19,181 bases of DNA from Collinsella aerofaciens (GTDB taxonomy: Bacteria > Actinomycetota > Coriobacteriia > Coriobacteriales > Coriobacteriaceae), in NCBI GenBank assembly GCA_021639365.1, contig JAJXHK010000037.1, forward strand, positions 1-19,181, read 5' to 3'. The position numbers and the translations under genes were made by a program. Shown here piece by piece: positions 7,441 to 14,554 of this stretch. Below the pieces are notes generated by a model. That model ran no database searches, was not told the origin of the DNA, and saw only the letters and a program-made list of their open reading frames with translations. Position 1 is the first letter of the stretch; each line of letters begins with the position of its first letter.

Positions 7441-7715
7441 CGGAGAGGGTTTTGCCCGCCGCGTCGCCGGCAAGAGAGGGAAGGTCATGGGCTGCGAGCC
7501 TTCCTGCGGTGACAAGGGCCAAGCGTTCACTCCCGAGCAGCGACCTCAACGGGCACGCGGCCAGCGGCGGCGAAGCCCCAGTAGGGAAGCCGTGAGCCTC
7601 GCGACAAGGGGCACAGAGTGGGCGCGGCGGGCCAGACATCCGCCGGGTCAAACAAGGTGGTACCGCGGAATTCAACCGTCCTTGGGCAATGCACATGCCC
7701 GAGGGCGGTTTTTTT
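7441..7715 (+). promoter_or_regulatory. T-box leader of pheST, specifier UUC (Phe)
   Basis: The leader carries the T-box signature AAGGTGGTACCGCGG at 7654-7668. Behind it is an intrinsic terminator with a 13-bp stem (7676-7688 with 7696-7708, two G-U pairs), a 7-base loop and seven Ts (7709-7715). An antiterminator can form instead, because CAAGG (7653-7657) pairs with CCTTG (7680-7684), and the latter lies in the terminator's left arm. In the probable stem I, GGAG (7442-7445) pairs with CTCC (7530-7533), enclosing a distal GGAAGG/CCTTCC stem. A UUC triplet at 7526-7528, followed by A, sits where the specifier codon should be and is the Phe codon. Known T-box behaviour predicts that uncharged tRNA-Phe stabilises the antiterminator and turns on pheST. 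The frame of pheS stays open through this leader to 7349, but this is not coding. Confidence 0.95.
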
Positions 7716-7801
7716 ATTACCGAACCGGGCCGCGTTTTCACAACGCCAGACGGTGGCAGCCGCCTCGGCAAACGGAGAGCGCGAGAGACGAAAGGGAAGA
7801 C

Positions 7802-8878
7802 ATGAGTCTGATTGATGATCTGGTCAAACTCGAGGAAGAGGCCAAGGAGCTCGTCGCAGGCGCCGACGACGCAGCCAAGCTCGAGGCTGCGCGCGTTGAG
7901 CTGCTCGGCCGCAAGGGCCGCATCACCGGCCTGATGCGCATGATGGGCAAGCTCGCCCCCGAGGATCGTCCCGTGATGGGCAAGCGAGCCAACGAGATGC
8001 GTCAGCTGATTGAGGGCATGCTCGACGAGCGAAACACCGAGATGAAGGCCGCCGCCCTCAAGTGCGCACTCGAGCACGACGCCGTCGACATCACGCTGCC
8101 GGGCATCCGTCCGCAGATCGGCCACCAGCACCTGATCAAGCAGATCATCGAGGAGGCCGAGGACATCTTCTGCGGCATCGGCTACACCGTCGAGTCCGGT
8201 CCCATGGTCGACACCTCCTACTACAACTTCACCGCGCTCAACGCTCCCATGGATCACCCGAGCCGCTCGGCCCGCGATACCTTCTACGTGGTCGACAACA
8301 ACCCCGGCAGCGTCGCGCACCCCGAGGCTCACGCCCACGGCGAGTCCGACGTGCTGCTACGCACCCAGACTTCGGGCGTGCAGATCCACACTATGGAGTC
8401 GCAGAAGCCGCCCATCTACATGATCTGCCCGGGCACCGTTTACCGTCCCGACACGGCCGACGCCTGCCACCTTCCGCAGTTCAACCAGATCGAGGGCCTG
8501 GTCGTCGACGAGGGCATCACCTTTGGCGACCTGAAGGGCACGCTCGACTACTTTGTTAAGTGCATGTTTGGCGAGGATCGCAAGACGCGTTACCGCCCGC
8601 ACTTCTTCCCCTTCACCGAGCCCAGCTGCGAGGTGGACGTGAGCTGCCACGTGTGCGGCGGCAAGGGCTGCAACTTCTGCAAGCACAGCGGCTGGATCGA
8701 GATCTTGGGCTGCGGCATGGTCGACCCCAACGTCCTGATCAACTGCGGCATCGACCCCGAGAAGTACACCGGCTTCGCCTTTGGTATTGGCGCCGAGCGC
8801 GTCGCGGCCCTGCGCTACGACCTGCCGGACCTCAGAACGCTCATGACGGGCGATATGCGCTTCCTGAACCAATTTTAA
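7802..8878 (+). CDS. pheS: Phenylalanine--tRNA ligase alpha subunit
   Basis: PheS is the catalytic subunit of the alpha2-beta2 enzyme that charges tRNA-Phe with phenylalanine. The protein has 358 residues, normal for bacterial PheS. The N-terminal coiled-coil arm covers about residues 1-85, and the class II catalytic core follows. Motif 2 is recognisable in RYRPHFFPFTEPSCEVD and motif 3 in the GIGAERVAALRY stretch near 323. Cys282, Cys285, Cys290 and Cys293 form a CxxC-x4-CxxC cluster in front of GWIEILGCGMV; this resembles the cysteine pattern seen in many bacterial PheS proteins and may bind metal. The start is ATG 7802 with AAGGGA four bases upstream; the apparent N-terminal extension runs through the T-box leader and is rejected. 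pheT follows after 180 bases, unusually far for this pair. Confidence 0.97.
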   Translation: MSLIDDLVKLEEEAKELVAGADDAAKLEAARVELLGRKGRITGLMRMMGKLAPEDRPVMGKRANEMRQLIEGMLDERNTEMKAAALKCALEHDAVDITLPGIRPQIGHQHLIKQIIEEAEDIFCGIGYTVESGPMVDTSYYNFTALNAPMDHPSRSARDTFYVVDNNPGSVAHPEAHAHGESDVLLRTQTSGVQIHTMESQKPPIYMICPGTVYRPDTADACHLPQFNQIEGLVVDEGITFGDLKGTLDYFVKCMFGEDRKTRYRPHFFPFTEPSCEVDVSCHVCGGKGCNFCKHSGWIEILGCGMVDPNVLINCGIDPEKYTGFAFGIGAERVAALRYDLPDLRTLMTGDMRFLNQF

Positions 8879-9058
8879 GTTGACCTGTCCCGGCGGCTTC
8901 CCGAGCCACCGCACCTTGCCTTTCAATCGTCGGTTGCGTACCTAAGTACGCGGCCCTCCTCTTTCAAGGCAATCTGCGGCACCTCGGAAACCCGTCTCCG
9001 TAGCTGGAGTTTTCCGTCTGTTTAATGCAGGCGTTACAGATGAAAGGAGACCAGTTAG
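8879..9058 (+). other. Structured 180-base spacer between pheS and pheT
   Basis: No gene is seen. Two strong hairpins can form in the transcript. In the first, TTGCCTT (8916-8922) pairs with AAGGCAA (8966-8972) and encloses a 10-bp stem (8932-8941 with 8946-8955, two G-U pairs) with loop CTAA. In the second, CGGAAA (8985-8990) pairs with TTTCCG (9011-9016) and encloses CTCC/GGAG. Neither is followed by a U-run, so they do not look like intrinsic terminators. GGAG at 9046-9049 is the pheT ribosome binding site. No convincing promoter was found, so pheT is probably co-transcribed with pheS. Confidence 0.6.
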
Positions 9059-11512
9059 ATGCGCGTTTCTTACGACTGGCTCAAGACCATGATCGATATT
9101 CCGGAGGATCCTAAGACCCTTTCGGACGAATATATCCGTACCGGCACCGAGGTCGAGGCGATCGACACCGTGGGCGAGTCCTTCGACCACGTGGTGACTG
9201 CCAAGGTGCTCACCAAGACCCCGCACCCCGATAGCGACCACATGTATGTGTGCTCGGTCGACGTGGGTGACAAGAACCTCGACGCTGACGGCAATCCCGC
9301 TCCGCTGCAGATCGTCTGCGGCGCGCAGAACTTCGAGGCCGGCGACCACATCGTCACGGCCATGATCGGCGCAGTCCTGCCCGGCGACGTCAAGATCAAG
9401 AAGAGCAAGCTTCGCGGCGTCGTGTCCATGGGCATGAACTGCTCTGCGCGCGAACTCGGCCTGGGCGGCGACCACTCCGGCATCATGATTCTGCCCGAGG
9501 ACACGCCCTGCGGCATGCCGTTTGCCGAGTACGTGGGCTCGAGTGATACTGTGCTCGACTGCGAGATCACGCCCAACCGTCCCGATTGCCTGTCCATGAT
9601 CGGCATGGCCCGCGAGACCGGCGCCATCTTCGACCGTGATTTCCACGTTGAGTTGCCCGCCATCAAGGCGGAGACCGGCCGCGCGACCGACGACGAGCTT
9701 TCGGTCGAGATTGCCGACGAGGGCCTGTGCGACCGCTATGTCGCCCGCATCGTGCGCAACGTGAAGGTCGGCCCGTCGCCCGACTGGATGGTCAAGCGCC
9801 TCAACGCCCTGGGCGTGCGCCCGCACAACAACATCGTCGACATCACCAACTACGTGATGATGCTCACCGGTCAGCCGCTGCACGCCTTTGACCTGGACAC
9901 CTTTGCCGAGCGCGATGGCCACCGTCGCGTGGTGGTTCGCGCCGCCCAGCAGGATGAGAAGTTCACGACGCTCGACGGCGAGGAGCGCGTGCTCGACGCC
10001 GGCATGGGCCTCATCACCGACGGCGAGCGTCCTGTGGCGCTGGCCGGCGTTATGGGTGGCATGGATTCCGAGATTGAGGACGATACCGTCGACGTGATGG
10101 TCGAGAGCGCCTGCTTCAACGCCGGCCGCACCTCGCACACCAGCCGTGACCTGTCGCTGATCTCCGACGCCTCCATTCGCTTTGAGCGCCAGGTTGACGA
10201 GACCGGCTGCGTGGATGTCGCCAACGTTACCTGCGCGCTCATCGAAGAGATCGCCGGCGGCGAGGTTGCTCCCGGCTATGTTGACGTTTTCCCCGCGCCC
10301 AAGACCATCGACAGCATTAAGCTGCGCCTGGCCCGTGTGCACGCCATCTGCGGTGCCGACATCGAGTCCGACTTTATCGAGTGCTCGCTCACCCGCCTGG
10401 GCTGCACCGTCGAGCGCGACGGCGAGGACTTTATGGTCACGCCGCCGAGCTTCCGTCCCGACCTGCCGCGTGAGATCGACCTGATCGAGGAGGTCCTGCG
10501 CCTGTGGGGCATGGGTCGCGTCACGGCGACCATTCCGGCTGCCAAGAACCACATCGGCGGCCTGACGCGCGAGCAGAAGCTTACCCGCAAGGTCGGCGAG
10601 ATCCTGCGCGCCTGTGGCCTCAACGAGACCACGACCTTTGGCTTTGCCGCTCCGGGCGACCTGGAGAAGATTGGCATGTCCACCGAAGGCCGCGGCTGCC
10701 CCGTGGTGCTCATGAATCCGCTGGTGGCCGAGCAGACCGAGATGCGTCGTTCGCTGCTGCCGGGCCTGCTGCAGTCCGTGGCCTACAACGAGGCGCACGG
10801 TACGCCCAACGTGCACCTGTACGAGGTCGGCAGCCTGTTCCACGGTCGCGAGAACGCCAGCCTGCCCAAGGAGACCAAGTCCGTGGCGGGTGTGCTCTCG
10901 GGCCAGTGGAGCGAGCAGTCCTGGAACATGAAGTACCGCAAGCTGCGCTTCTTCTTTGGCAAGGGCATTGTCGAGGAGCTGCTCGCCCAACTGCGCATCG
11001 AGAAGGTTCGCTTCCGTCCCGTCGAGGGCGAGGGCTACGCTTTCTTGCAGCCGGGTCGTGCGGCCGAGGTTCTGTCCGGCGGAACCGTGCTGGGCTGGGT
11101 CGGCGAGATTCACCCCGAGGCGCGCGAGGCGATGGGCATCGATGAGGTCGTCGTTGCCTTTGAGCTCGACTTGGACAAGCTGATCAAGGGCGCCCGCAGC
11201 CAGGAGAACTATCGCGAGTTCTCGCAGTACCCGGCTGTTGAGCACGATCTTGCCATTGTGGTCGACAACGCCGTGACTTGCGAGGACCTTGAGCGTCGCA
11301 TTACCAGCGCCGGCGGCAAGCTGCTCGAGGGCGTGCGCCTGTTCGATGTCTACCGCGATCCGGTCCGCATCGGTGCGGGCAAGAAGTCCATGGCCTTTGC
11401 GCTCACGTATCGCTCGGACGACCACACGCTTACCAGCGAAGAGGTCGAGAAGGCGCACCAGAAGATCGTCACCAAGGTGTGCAAGGGCGTAAACGGCGAG
11501 GTCCGCGGCTAG
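9059..11512 (+). CDS. pheT: Phenylalanine--tRNA ligase beta subunit
   Basis: PheT is the tRNA-binding and editing subunit of phenylalanyl-tRNA synthetase. The protein has 817 residues, the usual length for the long bacterial form. Domains in order are: the EMAP-like tRNA-binding domain (about 39-155, with HPDSDHMYVCSVDVG and a GVVSMGMNCS stretch); the B3/B4 editing domain (about 228-385, with RPHNNIVDITNYVM); B5 (about 419-490, ending near PPSFRPDLPREIDLIEEV); the catalytic-like core; and the C-terminal ferredoxin-fold anticodon-binding (FDX-ACB) domain (about 718-816, starting REFSQYPAVEHDLAIVV). All domains appear complete. The start has AAAGGAG ending at 9049, nine bases upstream. It is expressed from the T-box-controlled pheST transcript and is followed by a terminator at 11620-11654. 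Confidence 0.97.
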   Translation: MRVSYDWLKTMIDIPEDPKTLSDEYIRTGTEVEAIDTVGESFDHVVTAKVLTKTPHPDSDHMYVCSVDVGDKNLDADGNPAPLQIVCGAQNFEAGDHIVTAMIGAVLPGDVKIKKSKLRGVVSMGMNCSARELGLGGDHSGIMILPEDTPCGMPFAEYVGSSDTVLDCEITPNRPDCLSMIGMARETGAIFDRDFHVELPAIKAETGRATDDELSVEIADEGLCDRYVARIVRNVKVGPSPDWMVKRLNALGVRPHNNIVDITNYVMMLTGQPLHAFDLDTFAERDGHRRVVVRAAQQDEKFTTLDGEERVLDAGMGLITDGERPVALAGVMGGMDSEIEDDTVDVMVESACFNAGRTSHTSRDLSLISDASIRFERQVDETGCVDVANVTCALIEEIAGGEVAPGYVDVFPAPKTIDSIKLRLARVHAICGADIESDFIECSLTRLGCTVERDGEDFMVTPPSFRPDLPREIDLIEEVLRLWGMGRVTATIPAAKNHIGGLTREQKLTRKVGEILRACGLNETTTFGFAAPGDLEKIGMSTEGRGCPVVLMNPLVAEQTEMRRSLLPGLLQSVAYNEAHGTPNVHLYEVGSLFHGRENASLPKETKSVAGVLSGQWSEQSWNMKYRKLRFFFGKGIVEELLAQLRIEKVRFRPVEGEGYAFLQPGRAAEVLSGGTVLGWVGEIHPEAREAMGIDEVVVAFELDLDKLIKGARSQENYREFSQYPAVEHDLAIVVDNAVTCEDLERRITSAGGKLLEGVRLFDVYRDPVRIGAGKKSMAFALTYRSDDHTLTSEEVEKAHQKIVTKVCKGVNGEVRG

Positions 11513-11619
11513 GTCCTGCGCCGGATATAGGCCAGCGTCGGCTGCCGCCGAGTCTTACGTGACTGCTGTTTTCGGTATAAGGCACCGTTGAGCCTGCATA
11601 TATGACACGCGCATTACAT

Positions 11620-11654
11620 AACGGCGTGCTGCTTTGTCGGCAGTGCGCCGTTTT
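11620..11654 (+). terminator. Intrinsic terminator of pheST, overlapping the next promoter
   Basis: AACGGCG (11620-11626) pairs with CGCCGTT (11646-11652). A small TG/TG mismatch separates this from an inner CTGC/GCAG stem (11629-11632 with 11640-11643). The stem runs into TTTT (11651-11654). Its loop contains the -35 box of the cbiM promoter and its T-run touches the extended -10. Confidence 0.7.
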
Positions 11655-11662
11655 GCTATGAT
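11634..11662 (+). promoter_or_regulatory. Promoter of the cbiMQO operon
   Basis: TTGTCG (11634-11639) is followed by a 17-base spacer and TATGAT (11657-11662), with TGC immediately before the -10 (extended -10). This is the best sigma-70-type promoter in the window. The expected start is near 11669, just upstream of the inverted-repeat operator at 11673-11700. Confidence 0.75.
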
Positions 11663-11672
11663 AGCCCGCGGC

Positions 11673-11700
11673 GTGTTACGAATCTGACATTACGTAACAC
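11673..11700. promoter_or_regulatory. Putative NikR operator, GTGTTAC-N14-GTAACAC
   Basis: GTGTTAC (11673-11679) and GTAACAC (11694-11700) form a perfect inverted repeat with a 14-base spacer. The symmetry extends one further base inward on each side (G/C). The same sequence and spacing have been described for a subgroup of NikR nickel-responsive repressor sites, for example in Geobacter/deltaproteobacterial types. The site covers about +5 to +32 of the predicted transcript, where a bound repressor would block initiation or early elongation. No nikR gene lies in the window. Confidence 0.7.
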
Positions 11701-11757
11701 TGGAAAGGTGATTCAAGCGGCGTTGCAATTCCGTGCGCCGATAACCGGGAGGCGTAC

Positions 11758-12843
11758 ATGCACATTCCAGATAATTATCTGTCCCCGCAGACCGATGCCG
11801 TCATGGCGGTGGCAATGGTGCCCGTCTGGGTTCACTGTATCAAGAAGGTGCGCGCCACGCTCGATCGCGAGCACATGGCTTTCCTGGGCATCTGCGCCGC
11901 ATTTTCCTTCTTGCTTATGATGTTCAACGTGCCGCTGCCCGGCGGCACCACTGGCCACGCCGTTGGTGGCGCACTCATCGCGCTGCTGCTGGGCCCCGAG
12001 GCCGCGGCTATCGCGGTTTCGGTCGCGCTGGCGCTGCAAGCGCTGCTGTTTGGCGACGGCGGCATCCTGTCCTTTGGCGCTAACTGCTTTAACATGGCCT
12101 TCGTGTTGCCGTTTGCCGCAGCCATCGTGTTCCGCGCGCTTAACAGCCGTTTGCACGACAAGAGCTGGGGCACCTCGGTTTCGGCCATCGTAAGCGGCTG
12201 GGTCGGCCTGTGCCTGGCGGCCCTGTGCGCAGCAATCGAGTTTGGTATTCAGCCGATGCTTTTCACGAATGCTTCGGGCGCTCCGCTGTACTGCCCCTTC
12301 CCGCTGTCCATTGCCATTCCGGCCATGATGATCCCGCATATGTTGGTAGCCGGCGTGGTCGAGGGCGTGGCGACTGCCGCGATCTACGGCTTTATCAAGA
12401 AGACGGCGCCGAGCGTTATCGTCGGCCCCGAAGCCGCCGATGGACAGCTTGCTGCCGAGGGCGCTGCTGCAAAGAAGACCTCGCTGGTCCCCACGCTCAT
12501 CTTGGTTGCCGTGCTTGTCGTGGCCACGCCGCTGGGCCTGCTGGCCACGGGTGACGCCTGGGGTGAGTGGGACGCCGAGGGCGCCGCGACCGCCGTTCAG
12601 GAGGCTGGCGACGACAGCCTGCAGGCTTCGGTCGGTCTCGACACCCCGACCTTTGCCGACGCTCTGCCTACGGGTGATTACCTGCAGGCCTATTCCGAGG
12701 AGCAGGGTCTCGGCTTTGCCGGTCAGGCTGCCATGTATATCCTGTCCGGCGTGATTGGCGTGGCGGTGCTCACCATCGCATTCCGTCTGATCTCGCTGAC
12801 GGTCAAGGAAAGCGGAGCCCATGGCGATGGTCGAGCTGCCTAG
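11758..12843 (+). CDS. cbiM: Nickel/cobalt ECF transporter substrate-specific subunit, CbiM/NikM with fused N-like domain
   Basis: This is a membrane component that binds the metal ion in an energy-coupling factor uptake system. The protein has 361 residues. It starts MHIPDNYLS; in structurally studied NikM the N-terminal Met1-His2 and His67 form the square-planar metal site, and here the histidine of GGTTGHAVGG is exactly residue 67. Residues 1-220 are the multi-helix CbiM core. A linker then leads to a C-terminal part with one helix, an outward loop beginning GDAWGEWDAEG and a last helix, which is the PDGLE/NikN-like module fused in one chain. No separate cbiN is present, consistent with the fusion. 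The ribosome binding site GGGAGG (11747-11752) is five bases upstream. The stop overlaps cbiQ by 23 bases, implying translational coupling. The NikR-like operator favours nickel over cobalt; the protein sequence alone does not decide. Confidence 0.93.
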   Translation: MHIPDNYLSPQTDAVMAVAMVPVWVHCIKKVRATLDREHMAFLGICAAFSFLLMMFNVPLPGGTTGHAVGGALIALLLGPEAAAIAVSVALALQALLFGDGGILSFGANCFNMAFVLPFAAAIVFRALNSRLHDKSWGTSVSAIVSGWVGLCLAALCAAIEFGIQPMLFTNASGAPLYCPFPLSIAIPAMMIPHMLVAGVVEGVATAAIYGFIKKTAPSVIVGPEAADGQLAAEGAAAKKTSLVPTLILVAVLVVATPLGLLATGDAWGEWDAEGAATAVQEAGDDSLQASVGLDTPTFADALPTGDYLQAYSEEQGLGFAGQAAMYILSGVIGVAVLTIAFRLISLTVKESGAHGDGRAA

Positions 12844-13657
12844 CTGGCTTGCGGCCGAGGAGCGATACGAGCCCACGGGCGCTCGTCATCGCGTGATGCA
12901 AAAGAATGTCCTGCACCTGGCGAGCCTGCTTGAGCGGGTTCGCCTGGGTGGAGGCGCGCACGAGGGCGGGTCGATGGTCGACCGCGCCCTTTCTTGCGTT
13001 TCGGCTCCGATGCGCCTGGTGGGGATGTTCGTTTGCGTCCTGTGCGTGTGTCTGACGCAGAGCCCTCTGTACCTCATGTTGATGGCGGCTATCGCGCTGG
13101 TGCTCGTTGCCGTGCGCCCCGTACGCGGGCTGCGGGCAACCTTTGTGCCGGCGCTTGGCGCTGCAGGGCTCGCGGTGGTTCTGGTACTGCCCGCCTTGCT
13201 GCTGGACGCTTCTGCTGCGGGCGCCATGCTCAAGATTGCGCTCAAGACCTTCATTAATGTGTCGCTGGTGCTGGGTGTTTCGTGGACCCTTACCTGGAGC
13301 CGCATGTCGGCGGCGCTCAAAATACTGCACCTGCCCGACGAAGTTATCTTTACGTTTGATATGGCGCTCAAGCACATCGAGGTGCTGGGTCGCACGGCGC
13401 ACGATCTGTGCGAATCGGTCATGCTGCGCAGCGTTGGCCGTGCGCCTGAGGGATTTTCGCGTACCGATTCGATCGCGGGTATCATGGGCATGACCTTTAT
13501 CAAGGCGATGGAATGCAGCCGCGCGATGGACGAGGCCATGCTGTGCCGCGGCTTTGCCGGTGTGTATCCGGCTCCCGCACGCGCCGGGTTTGGCTGGCGC
13601 GATGCGGTCTATGCGGCCGGCGTGGCGCTGCTGGCAGTGTTGTGCGCCGTGCTGTAG
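12821..13657 (+). CDS. cbiQ: ECF transporter transmembrane (T) component, CbiQ/NikQ
   Basis: The T component couples the ATPase to the metal-binding subunit in the membrane. The protein has 278 residues. After a hydrophilic N-terminus of about 65 residues come several hydrophobic helices (between about 68 and 150). A cytoplasmic helical region then ends in the family motif around LCRGF (Arg243-Gly244), which is the ATPase-contacting arginine-glycine element. A final hydrophobic segment follows at the C-terminus. Two in-frame starts are possible. ATG 12821 has GGAG only three bases away and AAGGAA further up, while ATG 12827 has the same GGAG (12814-12817) at a better nine bases. Both overlap the end of cbiM. 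I list the longer form. Confidence 0.9.
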   Translation: MAMVELPSWLAAEERYEPTGARHRVMQKNVLHLASLLERVRLGGGAHEGGSMVDRALSCVSAPMRLVGMFVCVLCVCLTQSPLYLMLMAAIALVLVAVRPVRGLRATFVPALGAAGLAVVLVLPALLLDASAAGAMLKIALKTFINVSLVLGVSWTLTWSRMSAALKILHLPDEVIFTFDMALKHIEVLGRTAHDLCESVMLRSVGRAPEGFSRTDSIAGIMGMTFIKAMECSRAMDEAMLCRGFAGVYPAPARAGFGWRDAVYAAGVALLAVLCAVL

Positions 13658-13703
13658 GCACTGCTGGTTCCGGCTGGGGATGCAACTAGGGAAGGGCGAC
13701 GTT

Positions 13704-14474
13704 TTGGCAAACGATACAAATGGCGCGATGGGCGCGAGCGGTGCTGCTGGCGCCGAGACCACGCCGCTCATCGAGTTTCGCGACGTGGTGTTTTCCTATG
13801 CGGGGCATACGGTTGTCGATGGCGTGTCGCTGCAGGTCGATCGTGGCGAACTCGTTGCCCTGCTCGGTCCCAACGGCTGCGGTAAGACGACGATTATGCG
13901 CCTTATTAACGGCCTTGAACTCGCGGACGCAGGGATATACCTGTTTGACGGGCACGTGATCGATGCGGCATATCTCAAGGATTCCGCAGCCGCTCAGCGT
14001 TTTCATCAGCGCGTGGGCTTTGTGTTCCAGAATGCCGACGCCCAGCTGTTCTGCGCTACGGTGGGCGAGGAAGTTGCTTTTGGTCCCGCGCAGATGGGGC
14101 TGCCGACAGACGAGCTCGAGCGCCGCGTCCGCGATGCCATGGAGCTGTTCCAGGTTGCCGATCTGGTCGATGCCTCGCCCTATCAGCTTTCGGGTGGGCA
14201 AAAGAAGCGCGTGGCGCTGGCTGCGGTCGTGTCGATGAACCCCGATATCTTGGTGCTCGACGAGCCCACCAACGGTCTCGATGAGGACTCGTGCGACATC
14301 GTAGTCAACTTTTTGCTGGCCTACGTTGCTGCCGGTAAGACGGTTTTGATGAGTACGCACCATCAAGATTTGGTGCGACGCCTGGGTGCCCGTGCAATCT
14401 ATATCGATCGATATCACCATGTGGTCGAGGCGCCCGTACCGTCGTATGGAACCGAAAACGGTGCTACGGACTAG
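13704..14474 (+). CDS. cbiO: ECF transporter ATP-binding protein, CbiO/NikO
   Basis: This is the cytoplasmic ATPase that powers the metal uptake system. With a TTG start at 13704 the protein has 256 residues. The Walker A motif GPNGCGKTT begins at residue 55 (Lys61), the Q-loop is in VFQNADAQLF, the signature LSGGQ is at 162-166, Walker B ends with Asp186-Glu187, and the switch histidine is His219. All are intact. The TTG start is chosen because AGGGAAGGG (13688-13696) lies seven bases upstream. An ATG at 13680 is in frame but has only a GGGG run directly before it. The gene follows cbiQ by 46 bases and completes the cbiMQO operon. Only one ATPase gene is present, as is usual for group I (metal-specific) ECF systems. 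Confidence 0.93.
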   Translation: MANDTNGAMGASGAAGAETTPLIEFRDVVFSYAGHTVVDGVSLQVDRGELVALLGPNGCGKTTIMRLINGLELADAGIYLFDGHVIDAAYLKDSAAAQRFHQRVGFVFQNADAQLFCATVGEEVAFGPAQMGLPTDELERRVRDAMELFQVADLVDASPYQLSGGQKKRVALAAVVSMNPDILVLDEPTNGLDEDSCDIVVNFLLAYVAAGKTVLMSTHHQDLVRRLGARAIYIDRYHHVVEAPVPSYGTENGATD

Positions 14475-14494
14475 TTGCTGCGTAGAGGATGCGT

Positions 14495-14512
14495 AGCCGC
14501 CCGCGCGGCTTT
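14495..14512 (+). terminator. Weak hairpin after cbiO, possible terminator
   Basis: AGCCGC (14495-14500) pairs with GCGGCT (14505-14510) around a 4-base loop, followed only by TT and then GCC. The short stem and poor T-run make termination doubtful, so some cbiMQO transcription may continue into the next gene. Confidence 0.35.
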
Positions 14513-14519
14513 GCCGTGA

Positions 14520-14528
14520 TGGTATAGT
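14520..14528 (+). promoter_or_regulatory. Extended -10 promoter of the phospholipase C-like gene
   Basis: TGG-TATAGT (TG at 14520-14521, -10 at 14523-14528) is a good extended -10 element. No -35 match lies at the right distance. A start near 14535 would give a leader of only about 20 bases, which contains the GGGGGTGG used as ribosome binding site. Confidence 0.55.
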
Positions 14529-14554
14529 TATCCAGGTTTTTTATGGGGGTGGCT

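Noticed and set aside
7349..7801. A 151-residue N-terminal extension of PheS in the same open frame
   Set aside because: It runs through the T-box signature and terminator and has no PheS-like sequence. ATG 7802 has a ribosome binding site and gives the normal length.
8942..11458. An 838-residue open frame antisense to pheT, and similar long antisense frames opposite DUF4012, the M32 peptidase, pyk and the ATPase
   Set aside because: These are shadows caused by strong G/C bias at third codon positions. Their translations are low-complexity, rich in Arg, Ala, His and Gly, match no family, and the opposite strand encodes clear proteins.
11513..11757. A cobalamin riboswitch upstream of cbiM
   Set aside because: The conserved B12-box and related sequence elements are not present; the inverted repeat and promoter explain the region better.
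13680..13703. ATG at 13680 as the cbiO start
   Set aside because: Only GGGG directly adjoins it, with no proper spacing. The in-frame TTG at 13704 has a purine-rich ribosome binding site seven bases upstream. The ATG is not fully excluded.
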